A DNA stretch of 5,464 nucleotides from contig JAQVFD010000161.1 in the NCBI GenBank assembly GCA_028697435.1, forward strand, positions 1 to 5,464, in the 5' to 3' direction. The position numbers and the translations under genes were made by a program. How positions within the stretch are numbered: position 1 is the first letter of the stretch; the number at the start of each line of letters is the position of its first letter. Source of the stretch: Clostridiaceae bacterium. Its GTDB lineage: Bacteria > Bacillota > Clostridia > Lutisporales > Lutisporaceae. The notes under the pieces were generated by a model. It worked only from the letters and a program-made list of their open reading frames with translations, was not told the origin of the DNA and did not search any database. Positions 1 through 5,464 of this stretch are shown here, piece by piece.

Positions 1-3000
1 AGATTTATACCTGATCTGGTCTTAAGGGGACTGGTTGTAAATACTACACCGGTTCCGGAGCGCTCTGACAAGTTGCCGAGGACCATTTTCTGAACTATTA
101 CTGCCGTACCCCATTCCCCTGCTATTTGAAGATGTTCCCTATAATATACCGCCCTGTCGGAGGACCATGAATCAATAACATTTAGTATTGCTTGCTTCAG
201 TTGTTTAAAGGGATCCTTTTCTATATGAATTCCGTAATCATCAAGTACCTTCTTATAAGCATAAGCAATATCTTTCATTTGCTCGGATGTAAAATGTATT
301 TTTTGCTCAACACCAAACTTTGCTTTATGCTCTAATATCACTTCGTCAAAAACATCTCTCTCAATTCCGTAAGACATACCCCAGCTTTGAATGAAACGCC
401 TGTAACAATCCCAGGCCGTCCATGCGTAATTTGGCTTCTTGCTGAAGGTTTCGGCAATTTCATCATTCATCCCCACATTCAGAAAGGTTCTCATGGCACC
501 CGGCATTGATATTGCCGTCCCGGAACGAACGGAAAACAGCAGGGGGTTTTTGGGGTTTCCAAATTGCTGCCTTGTTATCTTCTCAATCTCCCATATGTGA
601 TTAAGTATCATCTGATCAATTTCCTGTTCCATATACGGATGCTCTGTTGTAATTTTCCTATGCCTGAACACTTCAGTCGTCAGAACAAATCCATAAGGTA
701 TCGGAAAATCGTAAGATATCAATTTCTTAAGAAAGTATGCTTTAGCCCCTAAAAATACCGGATTATCCATTTCCACCGTCTCTTTATACAGAGGGCTTAA
801 TGTCAGGTCAGGATCATATGTCATCATACTCTTTATAATATCAACCGAATAATTGTCAACCACACTTCTTAAAGCACTTATCAAATTTATTATGAAATTA
901 TCCAGATCCTGAACCATAAAAGCCGATGTCAATATCTCCCTGAAGAATTTCTCCGATTCTATATGATAAAGCTGCTTATTTTGGGGATCTGATAAAGAAC
1001 CCTTTATATCAAATATTTGCGGTATAGCTGCTTTCAGAGAACTATCGTATACATCAAGGAAGTAATCACTTATTATTTGCTTGACATTTTGTGCCATGAA
1101 CTGAAATATATTAATATACTGATTCAATGTAAAGCTCGGAGAGGTAAGGCTGTACTTAAACATTTCAAAGTTTGAATCAAATCCCTGATTGTAGATACCG
1201 TCCAGTTCAAGCCCTTCTTTGAACAGCCCCAACACATCATATACATGCCTGAAGGTCTTAGCTGATATATATTCAAAATTGATATTTTGTAGAAGCTGCA
1301 CCATCATTTTTGCCGCAGCCTTTTCGAGTCGGAACATCAATCCTAAGGCTTCGAATTTAGGTTCGATATACTGACCATACATTGAAGGTATTCCCACTGC
1401 CACATGACGTTTATAATATATATTCTCTAAAGCTTCGCTTTTATTTGTATCAACAATGATATTTTTCAATTGCCGCATCAGCTTATAGACTTGGCTAAGG
1501 GCTGCTTCTATATCGTTCCTATCCAAACCCTGCTGTAATCCTTCGATATCTTTATTGCTAAAAAATCTGTAACCCTTCAGCATTAAGATTATATTCTCCG
1601 ATTCCAAAGAATACTTTTCTGTTAAAAGCGAGTAAAGCTGCAATAAATAGATGACTCTCCTTTTGTCCCGGCTGCTTTCCGAAACAATAGTGGATACAGA
1701 CTGTTCAAGCTCATTCACATCCAGAAGCAGAAGCTGTTCGGGTGTTGCATCTTTTTTTTCGCATAACTCCATAAGTATTTTATGAACATGTATATACCAT
1801 TCGCTTTTTGTGTCCAGTTGATCAAAAACATCTTCCGGCACTATCCCTCTTAAAGGCTCTGAGTTTCCATCATACCAGTATTGTATTATCTTCTTTGCAA
1901 GCTCTATATGAGTATTGTTGCTCTCTGTATGGGTCTGCTTCCTCAGAAAGTGGATCAGCCTATCCTTTCTCCTTGACAATTCATCAACTGCGGTTGTCAC
2001 TTCTCTAAGCTTTCCTTCTGCCCCTATGTCCCTGAAGTATACCGGAAAAATCCTTGCTAACTGCTTCATTTGTTTATATACCGGTTCAATATTGGAATTT
2101 AAAAGCTTAGTGACATCCCTCTGGAAAAGGTCGGTATCCGATATGAAAATTCCTCCTAACTTAAGATTGACTATTAGCGCCGAAAGCAGTTCTTTCATGT
2201 CTTCCGGTGAATATTCAATAAGCTCCAGCCAAACTCTGATGTTTTTCACATGATTTGTGTTCACCTGTATCTGCCAATCACTGTTTACAGTAAGCTTCCC
2301 GGGATATACAAATCCAAACTTTATCAGTCCCTTGATGAAATAAGATATTACCTTCTTGTTTCCGGTATCAATAACTTCCTTGCCCAAGGTCTGTATGCAC
2401 TCCAGTACTGTTCCCGTATGCTGTTCCTTCAATTCCTCAAATAATGCATTGATATTAGTCAGAAAGGTGATTGTTTCATTTTCATCCAGTTCCTTAAGTA
2501 CATTCCTCAAGAGCCTGTTCATATCATAAAGCAGATGATTCTTAAGCTGCACCATGCCGGGCAGATGAATCAAGTAAAATATATAATATATTTTTTCAAG
2601 AGAAGTGTCGAATTGTTCACTGAAGCTACGAAAATAATTGGATATATCGTTGAAAAAGAGCATCTCACACAGCCGGTTCCAGTCAGAAGCATTTTTTAGC
2701 TGTGACCTTAACTCTTCAAAAAAAGGCTTGCCGATGTCTTTAATCTTTTCACTGTTGTCTGAATAGAAAAGTGATTTCTTTTCTTGAAACCATTTTTCAA
2801 CATTAGAGGTTTCCTCCCAATAATCTATGCATTTTGAGAGCAATTTTTCAGTCAATATCAATACATCCTGATTGTATTGGGGAAGTTCTGCTATCTTATT
2901 TAAATAAGTCTTGAAATATCCCGAATTTCTTATATACAATAGCTCGTGTTTTTCCATGTCTTCCTTAATAATGTCCAAACACTGATGAATAATACTTTCC

Positions 3001-3383
3001 GGAAATTCTCCCAGCTTCGCAAGGCGGTCAATAAACTTTATAAGAGTTGTAATAAGGAGCTCTCTTTGACTTTCTTGAAGATTTGCCGCAATCAGTGTCT
3101 TGAATATATTAACCAGTACTGTAAGAGCTTTTTCCGATTCTTCCAGAGAATTATAAAACCACAGATCCGTCAGGCTAATATTATGCAGATTCTCTATTAC
3201 ATACTGGTAGTTGATGTATTGGTGGTTAAGTTCTTTAATAAATTCCTGAGTGCGTTTATATATACCCCAGTATGACTTGGAAAGTTCCCCGAACCATCTA
3301 TGTTCTTCGGGAACAACTATATCCGTATCCCGCGTTTTTGCAAGGTTTACTTCCAAAGCTTTGGAAGAAAAACTTTTTTCCAT
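1..3383 (-). CDS. Large PEP/pyruvate-binding (PPDK-type ATP-grasp) protein with ~870-residue N-terminal extension, C-terminus cut off
   Basis: This is an uninterrupted reading frame of 1127 codons that leaves the window at its left edge. The ATG at 3381-3383 has GGAGG (3392-3396, minus strand) eight bases upstream, and an in-frame TGA lies shortly before it, so the start is secure. Residues 1-870 match no domain I recognise; they are rich in Leu, Ile, Lys and Glu and look mostly helical and soluble, with no signal peptide. From about 875 the protein reads as the nucleotide-binding N-domain of pyruvate phosphate dikinase / PEP synthase: PVFLGAK (875-881, Lys881 in the place of the ATP-binding Lys), IPYGFVLTT, SVRSGTAISMPGAM (951-964, Arg953), AWDCYRRF, and WGTAVIVQKMVLGN followed by SGTGVVFT (1091-1116). 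In known relatives this domain uses ATP to phosphorylate a mobile His domain. Whether that domain and a PEP-binding barrel follow cannot be seen. A normal PPDK starts directly at this domain, so this is not the housekeeping enzyme. Its substrate is unknown. Confidence 0.9.
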   Translation of the reverse strand, partial: MEKSFSSKALEVNLAKTRDTDIVVPEEHRWFGELSKSYWGIYKRTQEFIKELNHQYINYQYVIENLHNISLTDLWFYNSLEESEKALTVLVNIFKTLIAANLQESQRELLITTLIKFIDRLAKLGEFPESIIHQCLDIIKEDMEKHELLYIRNSGYFKTYLNKIAELPQYNQDVLILTEKLLSKCIDYWEETSNVEKWFQEKKSLFYSDNSEKIKDIGKPFFEELRSQLKNASDWNRLCEMLFFNDISNYFRSFSEQFDTSLEKIYYIFYLIHLPGMVQLKNHLLYDMNRLLRNVLKELDENETITFLTNINALFEELKEQHTGTVLECIQTLGKEVIDTGNKKVISYFIKGLIKFGFVYPGKLTVNSDWQIQVNTNHVKNIRVWLELIEYSPEDMKELLSALIVNLKLGGIFISDTDLFQRDVTKLLNSNIEPVYKQMKQLARIFPVYFRDIGAEGKLREVTTAVDELSRRKDRLIHFLRKQTHTESNNTHIELAKKIIQYWYDGNSEPLRGIVPEDVFDQLDTKSEWYIHVHKILMELCEKKDATPEQLLLLDVNELEQSVSTIVSESSRDKRRVIYLLQLYSLLTEKYSLESENIILMLKGYRFFSNKDIEGLQQGLDRNDIEAALSQVYKLMRQLKNIIVDTNKSEALENIYYKRHVAVGIPSMYGQYIEPKFEALGLMFRLEKAAAKMMVQLLQNINFEYISAKTFRHVYDVLGLFKEGLELDGIYNQGFDSNFEMFKYSLTSPSFTLNQYINIFQFMAQNVKQIISDYFLDVYDSSLKAAIPQIFDIKGSLSDPQNKQLYHIESEKFFREILTSAFMVQDLDNFIINLISALRSVVDNYSVDIIKSMMTYDPDLTLSPLYKETVEMDNPVFLGAKAYFLKKLISYDFPIPYGFVLTTEVFRHRKITTEHPYMEQEIDQMILNHIWEIEKITRQQFGNPKNPLLFSVRSGTAISMPGAMRTFLNVGMNDEIAETFSKKPNYAWTAWDCYRRFIQSWGMSYGIERDVFDEVILEHKAKFGVEQKIHFTSEQMKDIAYAYKKVLDDYGIHIEKDPFKQLKQAILNVIDSWSSDRAVYYREHLQIAGEWGTAVIVQKMVLGNLSERSGTGVVFTTSPLKTRSGIN

Positions 3384-3417
3384 TTGGTCATCCTCCAGAA
3401 TTCAATAATAAATGTAG

Positions 3418-3427
3418 TTTGCGCAAA
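3418..3427. repeat. 10-bp perfect palindrome TTTGCGCAAA in the leader of the PPDK-like gene
   Basis: The sequence TTTGCGCAAA is its own reverse complement. It lies about 20 bases downstream of the predicted minus-strand transcription start and about 35 bases before the ATG of the large gene. TTGCGC also occurs at the centre of the larger inverted repeat (3471-3476). The position would suit a repressor operator, but no regulator can be named and a 10-bp palindrome may be chance. Confidence 0.35.
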
Positions 3428-3436
3428 ATAGAAGAA

Positions 3437-3458
3437 CTATAATATGTGTATATTATAG
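3437..3458. repeat. 9-bp perfect inverted repeat with 4-base centre
   Basis: CTATAATAT (3437-3445) and ATATTATAG (3450-3458) are perfect reverse complements around GTGT. The right arm is shared with the left arm of the 23-bp inverted repeat at 3452-3500, so the two can form alternative foldbacks. It spans the predicted -10 box and transcription start of the large minus-strand gene, so it could be an operator. AT-rich sequence makes some self-complementarity likely by chance. Confidence 0.55.
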
Positions 3459-3481
3459 CACAACAGAAAATTGCGCGGCAA
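3452..3481 (-). promoter_or_regulatory. Predicted sigma-A promoter of the large PPDK-like gene
   Basis: On the minus strand a perfect extended -10, TGCTATAAT (TATAAT at 3452-3457), is preceded by TTGCCG (3476-3481; 4 of 6 match to TTGACA) with an 18-base spacer. Transcription would start near 3445, giving a leader of about 60 bases with the GGAGG site. The -10 is strong and the -35 is weak, as is usual for extended -10 promoters. It lies inside the 23-bp inverted repeat and its -35 overlaps that of the opposite promoter. Confidence 0.6.
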
Positions 3482-3500
3482 TTTTCTGTTGTGCTATAAT
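3471..3500 (+). promoter_or_regulatory. Predicted sigma-A promoter of the DUF3810-type gene
   Basis: The mirror image of the minus-strand promoter: extended -10 TGCTATAAT (TATAAT at 3495-3500) with TTGCGC (3471-3476; only TTG matches) 18 bases upstream. Transcription would start near 3507, about 30 bases before the ATG at 3537. Because the two -35 regions overlap around 3476, polymerase should not be able to occupy both promoters at once. Confidence 0.55.
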
Positions 3501-3510
3501 TATCATTATG
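3496..3510. promoter_or_regulatory. Possible Fur-box-like operator at the DUF3810 promoter
   Basis: Read on the minus strand, this is CATAATGATAATTAT, which agrees at 13 of 15 positions with the first 15 bases of the classical Fur box (GATAATGATAATCAT). It consists of two good NATAAT hexamers and a partial third. It overlaps the end of the -10 box and the predicted start point, a typical place for repression. A Fur-family gene lies about 1.1 kb away. The DNA is AT-rich, so a chance match is quite possible. Confidence 0.3.
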
Positions 3511-3536
3511 AAAATATTGTAAAGGCTTGATTCTAT

Positions 3537-4601
3537 ATGAGGAACAGAAAAATACTGAAACGACTTAAACTTGCTCTCCTTATCCCCATCGGAATAATAC
3601 TTGTCTATTTCTCCTCCGGGAATCCGGCATTTGTTGAAAGGGTATATTCCAATGGAATTTATCCGCCTTTGGGAAGCATGCTCTCCAAGGCTTTTGGAAT
3701 ACTGCCCTTTTCTGTTGCCGAGTTTATAGTAATACTTGTTCCTGCTGCCTTAATTGTTAATACTGTAAGATCCCTGATAAGCAAGCGCCTTATAGAATAC
3801 TTAATCAATATTCTTGCTATAATCAGCATCGTATTTTTCACCTTCATAGGCACTTGGGGGCTGAATTATTATAGAATGCCTTTTGCAGATATTGCAGGTC
3901 TGGAGGTGCATCCGGCTTCGGTCTATGAATTGGAAGACCTGTGCAGAGATTTGATAGAAAGGGCAAATATTCTAAGATCGTCAGTGAGTGTGGATCGGTC
4001 AGGAAATGTGGATATACCCGGCAGTTCCCGTGATATACTTAATAACTGCTACAAGGGTTATGAAGCTATTTCCGGTATATATCCCGAGTTAGGGGGAAGC
4101 TATGGTCAACCTAAGCCTGTCCTGCTGTCGGAACTGATGAACTATACGGGCATATGCGGTGTATACTTTCCTTTTACCGGAGAGGCCAACGTAAATATTG
4201 CAATACCCGAATCAACACTGCCTTCTACAGCATCTCATGAGATGGCTCATCAAAGAGGTTTTTCCAGAGAAGACGAGGCAAATTATATTTCCTACCTGGC
4301 TTGCAGTGCTCACCCTGATGCCAACTACAAGTATTCCGGCATATTGCTTGCGTTGGCACACTCTATGAATGCCCTGCGCAATGCTGATAAAGATTCATTC
4401 ATCAAGCTCGCGGAAAGCTACAGTGAAGGGGCCCGCCATGACCTTAAGTCGATAAAAGAATTCTGGGCAAGATATGAAGGACCTGTAGAGCGCACCACCG
4501 ACAGAATCAATGACACATATCTTAAAGCCAATAATCAAAAGGACGGAGTCCGAAGCTACGGCAGAATGGTGGATCTGCTTATTGCAGAGGGGAAAAAATA
4601 G
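3537..4601 (+). CDS. DUF3810-type membrane protein with HEXXH metallopeptidase-like motif
   Basis: The protein has 354 residues and the layout of the DUF3810 family: a positively charged N-terminus (MRNRKILKRLK), a hydrophobic segment at about 12-27, a second at about 57-77 and a third at about 86-110, then a hydrophilic domain. That domain carries HEMAH (234-238), followed by QRGFSREDEANYISYLAC. This is the zinc-metallopeptidase HEXXH pattern, with Glu245/Glu247 as candidates for a third ligand. With three membrane segments and a basic N-terminus inside, the catalytic-type domain would be outside the cell. Peptidase activity is inferred; the family has no established substrate that I know of. 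An in-frame TGA at 3528-3530 leaves ATG 3537 as the first possible start. The weak ribosome site AAAGG (3521-3525) is 11 bases upstream, rather far. The gene is divergent from the PPDK-like gene and convergent with the Fur-family gene, and appears monocistronic. Confidence 0.85.
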   Translation: MRNRKILKRLKLALLIPIGIILVYFSSGNPAFVERVYSNGIYPPLGSMLSKAFGILPFSVAEFIVILVPAALIVNTVRSLISKRLIEYLINILAIISIVFFTFIGTWGLNYYRMPFADIAGLEVHPASVYELEDLCRDLIERANILRSSVSVDRSGNVDIPGSSRDILNNCYKGYEAISGIYPELGGSYGQPKPVLLSELMNYTGICGVYFPFTGEANVNIAIPESTLPSTASHEMAHQRGFSREDEANYISYLACSAHPDANYKYSGILLALAHSMNALRNADKDSFIKLAESYSEGARHDLKSIKEFWARYEGPVERTTDRINDTYLKANNQKDGVRSYGRMVDLLIAEGKK

Positions 4602-4628
4602 CTTGAGGAGTAAGTTCATTCCTCAAGC
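4592..4628. terminator. Bidirectional intrinsic terminator between convergent genes
   Basis: GCTTGAGGA (4601-4609) pairs perfectly with TCCTCAAGC (4620-4628), and a G-T and a T-A pair can extend the stem inward. On the minus strand the hairpin is followed by TATTTTTTCCCC (from 4600 downward), a good U tract for the Fur-family gene. On the plus strand it is followed by CTGTTGTTCTCT, a weaker T-rich tail for the DUF3810 gene. The stem begins at the last base of the DUF3810 stop codon. Confidence 0.8.
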
Positions 4629-4638
4629 CTGTTGTTCT

Positions 4639-5076
4639 CTAACACTTGCATTTGCTGCATAATCCATAAAGATTGATATTCACATCGTTAACCTTAACAT
4701 TCATATCCTTTTCTACCGTTTCAACATTCGAAACGTATTCCTGAACAGCTTCAATATTATAATAATCAAAAAACTTGCCGCATTTATTGCATTTAAAATG
4801 TACATAGATATGCTTGCTTTCCTGGTTCTTCAACTCGTAAAACCTATCTTTACCTACGCTGATCTCTTTTATTAAACCGCATTCCCTTAGCATTTCCAGA
4901 GTTCTGTATACCGTAGCTATACCTATTCCTTTGCCTCTAAGCAGCTTAAAAATCTCATCAGGCTTGTAATGCTTAGATTCCATAATAAATAGGCTTAGAA
5001 TTTCTTCCCTCTGGCGGGTATGGGTTATGCCGTGATCCTCCAGCATTTTTTGGACGCATTCTACTTCTGCACTCAT
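4639..5076 (-). CDS. Fur-family metal- or peroxide-responsive transcriptional regulator
   Basis: The 145-residue protein has the usual Fur-family length and order. An N-terminal winged helix carries THTRQREEIL (18-27), HYKPDEIF (36-43) and the recognition helix GIATVYRTLEML (52-63). The C-terminal dimerisation and metal domain has CNKCG (Cys96, Cys99) and a second pair in GLCSKCKC (Cys140, Cys143, with an extra Cys145), the four-Cys structural zinc site. His36, Glu81, His93 and Asp104 match regulatory metal ligands of Fur/PerR. The His expected two residues before His93 is Tyr91, with a His at 89 instead, and the loop before it is about 3-4 residues longer than in B. subtilis PerR. VYRTL resembles Fur/Zur more than PerR (VYNNL), so iron, zinc or peroxide sensing cannot be settled. 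Start ATG at 5074-5076 follows AGGTGA (5081-5086); an in-frame TAG lies eight codons or fewer upstream. It has its own promoter and terminator. Confidence 0.92.
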   Translation of the reverse strand: MSAEVECVQKMLEDHGITHTRQREEILSLFIMESKHYKPDEIFKLLRGKGIGIATVYRTLEMLRECGLIKEISVGKDRFYELKNQESKHIYVHFKCNKCGKFFDYYNIEAVQEYVSNVETVEKDMNVKVNDVNINLYGLCSKCKC

Positions 5077-5126
5077 TGTATCACCTAATTTCTAAAAGCA
5101 AACTTTGTTCATCATTTCACAATTAT

Positions 5127-5155
5127 ATTTTACAGGTTTGTTAAAGAAATATCAA
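5127..5155 (-). promoter_or_regulatory. Predicted sigma-A promoter of the Fur-family gene
   Basis: On the minus strand, TTGATA (5150-5155; 5 of 6 match to TTGACA) and TAAAAT (5127-5132; 5 of 6 match to TATAAT) are separated by 17 bases. Transcription would start near 5120, giving a leader of about 44 bases that contains AGGTGA. A TATAAT a few bases further on (5122-5127) is an alternative -10, but it lacks a matching -35. No clear Fur or PerR box was found here, so autoregulation is not shown. Confidence 0.6.
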
Positions 5156-5178
5156 GTAATTTTAAGCTTTTCAACATT

Positions 5179-5196
5179 TTATTATATTTATTATAT
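5179..5196. repeat. Tandem 9-bp direct repeat, TTATTATAT twice
   Basis: Two exact, adjacent copies of TTATTATAT (5179-5187 and 5188-5196) lie in the intergenic region between the divergent Fur-family gene and the small hydrophobic-protein gene. They are upstream of both genes. They could be an AT-rich UP element or bending site, or simply low-complexity sequence. Confidence 0.45.
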
Positions 5197-5274
5197 TTTT
5201 GCTGAGGTTTGTGTCAATTCTTATGCATGTACATAGAATGTTATTGAAGAAAGGGTATATAACCTGTATTTCTG

Positions 5275-5285
5275 AAAGGAGGTGG
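5275..5285 (+). promoter_or_regulatory. Near-perfect Shine-Dalgarno sequence
   Basis: AAAGGAGGTGG ends a few bases before the ATG at 5290; the AGGAGG core (5277-5282) is seven bases away. It is much stronger than the sites of the other genes in the window. It fixes the start of the short gene and suggests high translation. Confidence 0.85.
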
Positions 5286-5289
5286 AATT

Positions 5290-5464
5290 ATGGCTAATAG
5301 CTATGGATCAGTCAATCCTGCAATAGCAGCTGCCGGCTGCTTACCAAACACAGCAGTATCACCTTTTGCAGGTCTTTGCCATAACAACGGATTTCTGCTT
5401 TTGCTTCTTTTGTTCATTCTTCTTGCAGCAGGTCCTTCTTGGGGTATAGACAATAACTTCTTCT
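5290..5464 (+). CDS. Small hydrophobic protein of unknown function, cut off by the window edge
   Basis: The first 58 codons are visible and open to the right edge. The N-terminal half is rich in Ala, Ser, Asn and Gly (MANSYGSVNPAIAAAGCLPN) with Cys17 and Cys30. It is followed by a strongly hydrophobic stretch (about 35-47, GFLLLLLLFILLAAG) and then PSWGIDNNFF. I do not recognise a family with confidence. The arrangement of a short polar, glycine/alanine-rich head and a Leu-rich tail recalls the small hydrophobic proteins of spore formers such as YjcZ, but that is only a resemblance. The near-perfect ribosome binding site makes it very likely to be a real gene. It is divergent from the Fur-family gene, with 213 bases between them. 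No strong sigma-A promoter was found upstream; TTGTGT (5209-5214) with TAGAAT (5234-5239), 19 bases apart, is a poor candidate. Confidence 0.75.
   Translation, partial: MANSYGSVNPAIAAAGCLPNTAVSPFAGLCHNNGFLLLLLLFILLAAGPSWGIDNNFF

Larger units (their letters stand above)
3452..3500. repeat. 23-bp perfect inverted repeat with 3-base centre (intergenic palindrome)
   Basis: The left arm (3452-3474) begins ATTATAGCACAACAG and the right arm (3478-3500) ends CTGTTGTGCTATAAT. All 23 positions pair, around the centre GCG (3475-3477). It lies between two divergent genes. Neither side is followed by a T run, so it does not look like a terminator. Each arm carries the same extended -10 box (TGCTATAAT) pointing outward. 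It could be a double promoter, a large operator, a cruciform-forming site, or a copy of a dispersed palindromic repeat. Confidence 0.9.

Noticed and set aside
1752..1759. Run of eight A on the coding strand as a possible slippage or frameshift site
   Set aside because: It simply encodes Glu-Lys-Lys in frame and the reading frame continues unbroken on both sides.
564..3275. Several short plus-strand open frames (starting at 564, 1808, 1915, 2250 and 2946)
   Set aside because: They lie entirely inside the large minus-strand coding frame, lack convincing ribosome sites and have the composition of antisense shadows.
3452..3500. Intrinsic terminator
   Set aside because: The hairpin is strong, but neither side has a T run and both flanking genes point away from it.
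3384..3536. Mobile element remnant (MITE) as the source of the palindrome
   Set aside because: No flanking target-site duplication or transposase was seen, and the arms carry working promoter elements. It remains possible if other genomic copies exist.
3659..3853. Minus-strand 64-codon open frame
   Set aside because: It is antisense to the DUF3810-type gene, which has clear family features; no ribosome site or recognisable protein.
4395..4619. Minus-strand 74-codon open frame
   Set aside because: It is antisense to the end of the DUF3810-type gene, and its first codons lie in the terminator hairpin.
5100..5200. PerR or Fur box for autoregulation of the Fur-family gene
   Set aside because: The region is AT-rich with scattered ATTAT sequences, but I found no 7-1-7 inverted repeat close to either consensus.

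Overview
The window looks like chromosome from a low-GC, Gram-positive, spore-forming-type Firmicute, most likely a clostridium. The signs are AT-rich intergenic DNA, strong AGGAGG-type ribosome binding sites, AT-rich sigma-A-like promoters, a clostridial-looking Fur-family regulator and a small hydrophobic protein of a kind common in spore formers. A cellulolytic cluster III lineage (Acetivibrio/Ruminiclostridium) is a guess from general feel. No RNA gene, insertion sequence, CRISPR array or attachment site was seen. There is no gene-free stretch longer than about 210 bases.

Layout. The left 62% (1-3383) is one very large minus-strand gene that runs off the left edge. Its first ~870 codons are an uncharacterised, probably helical region. 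From about codon 875 it becomes an unmistakable N-terminal (ATP-grasp, PEP/pyruvate-binding) domain of the pyruvate phosphate dikinase / PEP synthase family. A short divergent intergenic region (3384-3536) holds a near-continuous set of inverted repeats. The main one is a perfect 23-bp repeat with a 3-base centre that places an identical extended -10 box on each strand, facing outward. A plus-strand gene (3537-4601) follows, encoding a membrane-anchored HEXXH protein of the DUF3810 type. It converges on a minus-strand Fur-family regulator (4639-5076), and a hairpin between them can terminate in both directions. At the right edge a short plus-strand gene (from 5290), truncated by the window, encodes a small hydrophobic protein behind a near-perfect Shine-Dalgarno sequence.

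How they may work together. The PPDK-like gene and the DUF3810 gene are divergently transcribed from overlapping promoters in one palindrome, so they may be co-regulated or mutually exclusive. A Fur-box-like sequence overlaps the start of the DUF3810 promoter, and a Fur-family regulator lies just downstream, so a local regulatory link is possible but unproven. The points most worth a second look are the 870-residue extension in front of the dikinase domain, the palindromic double promoter, and the altered metal-ligand region of the Fur-family protein.
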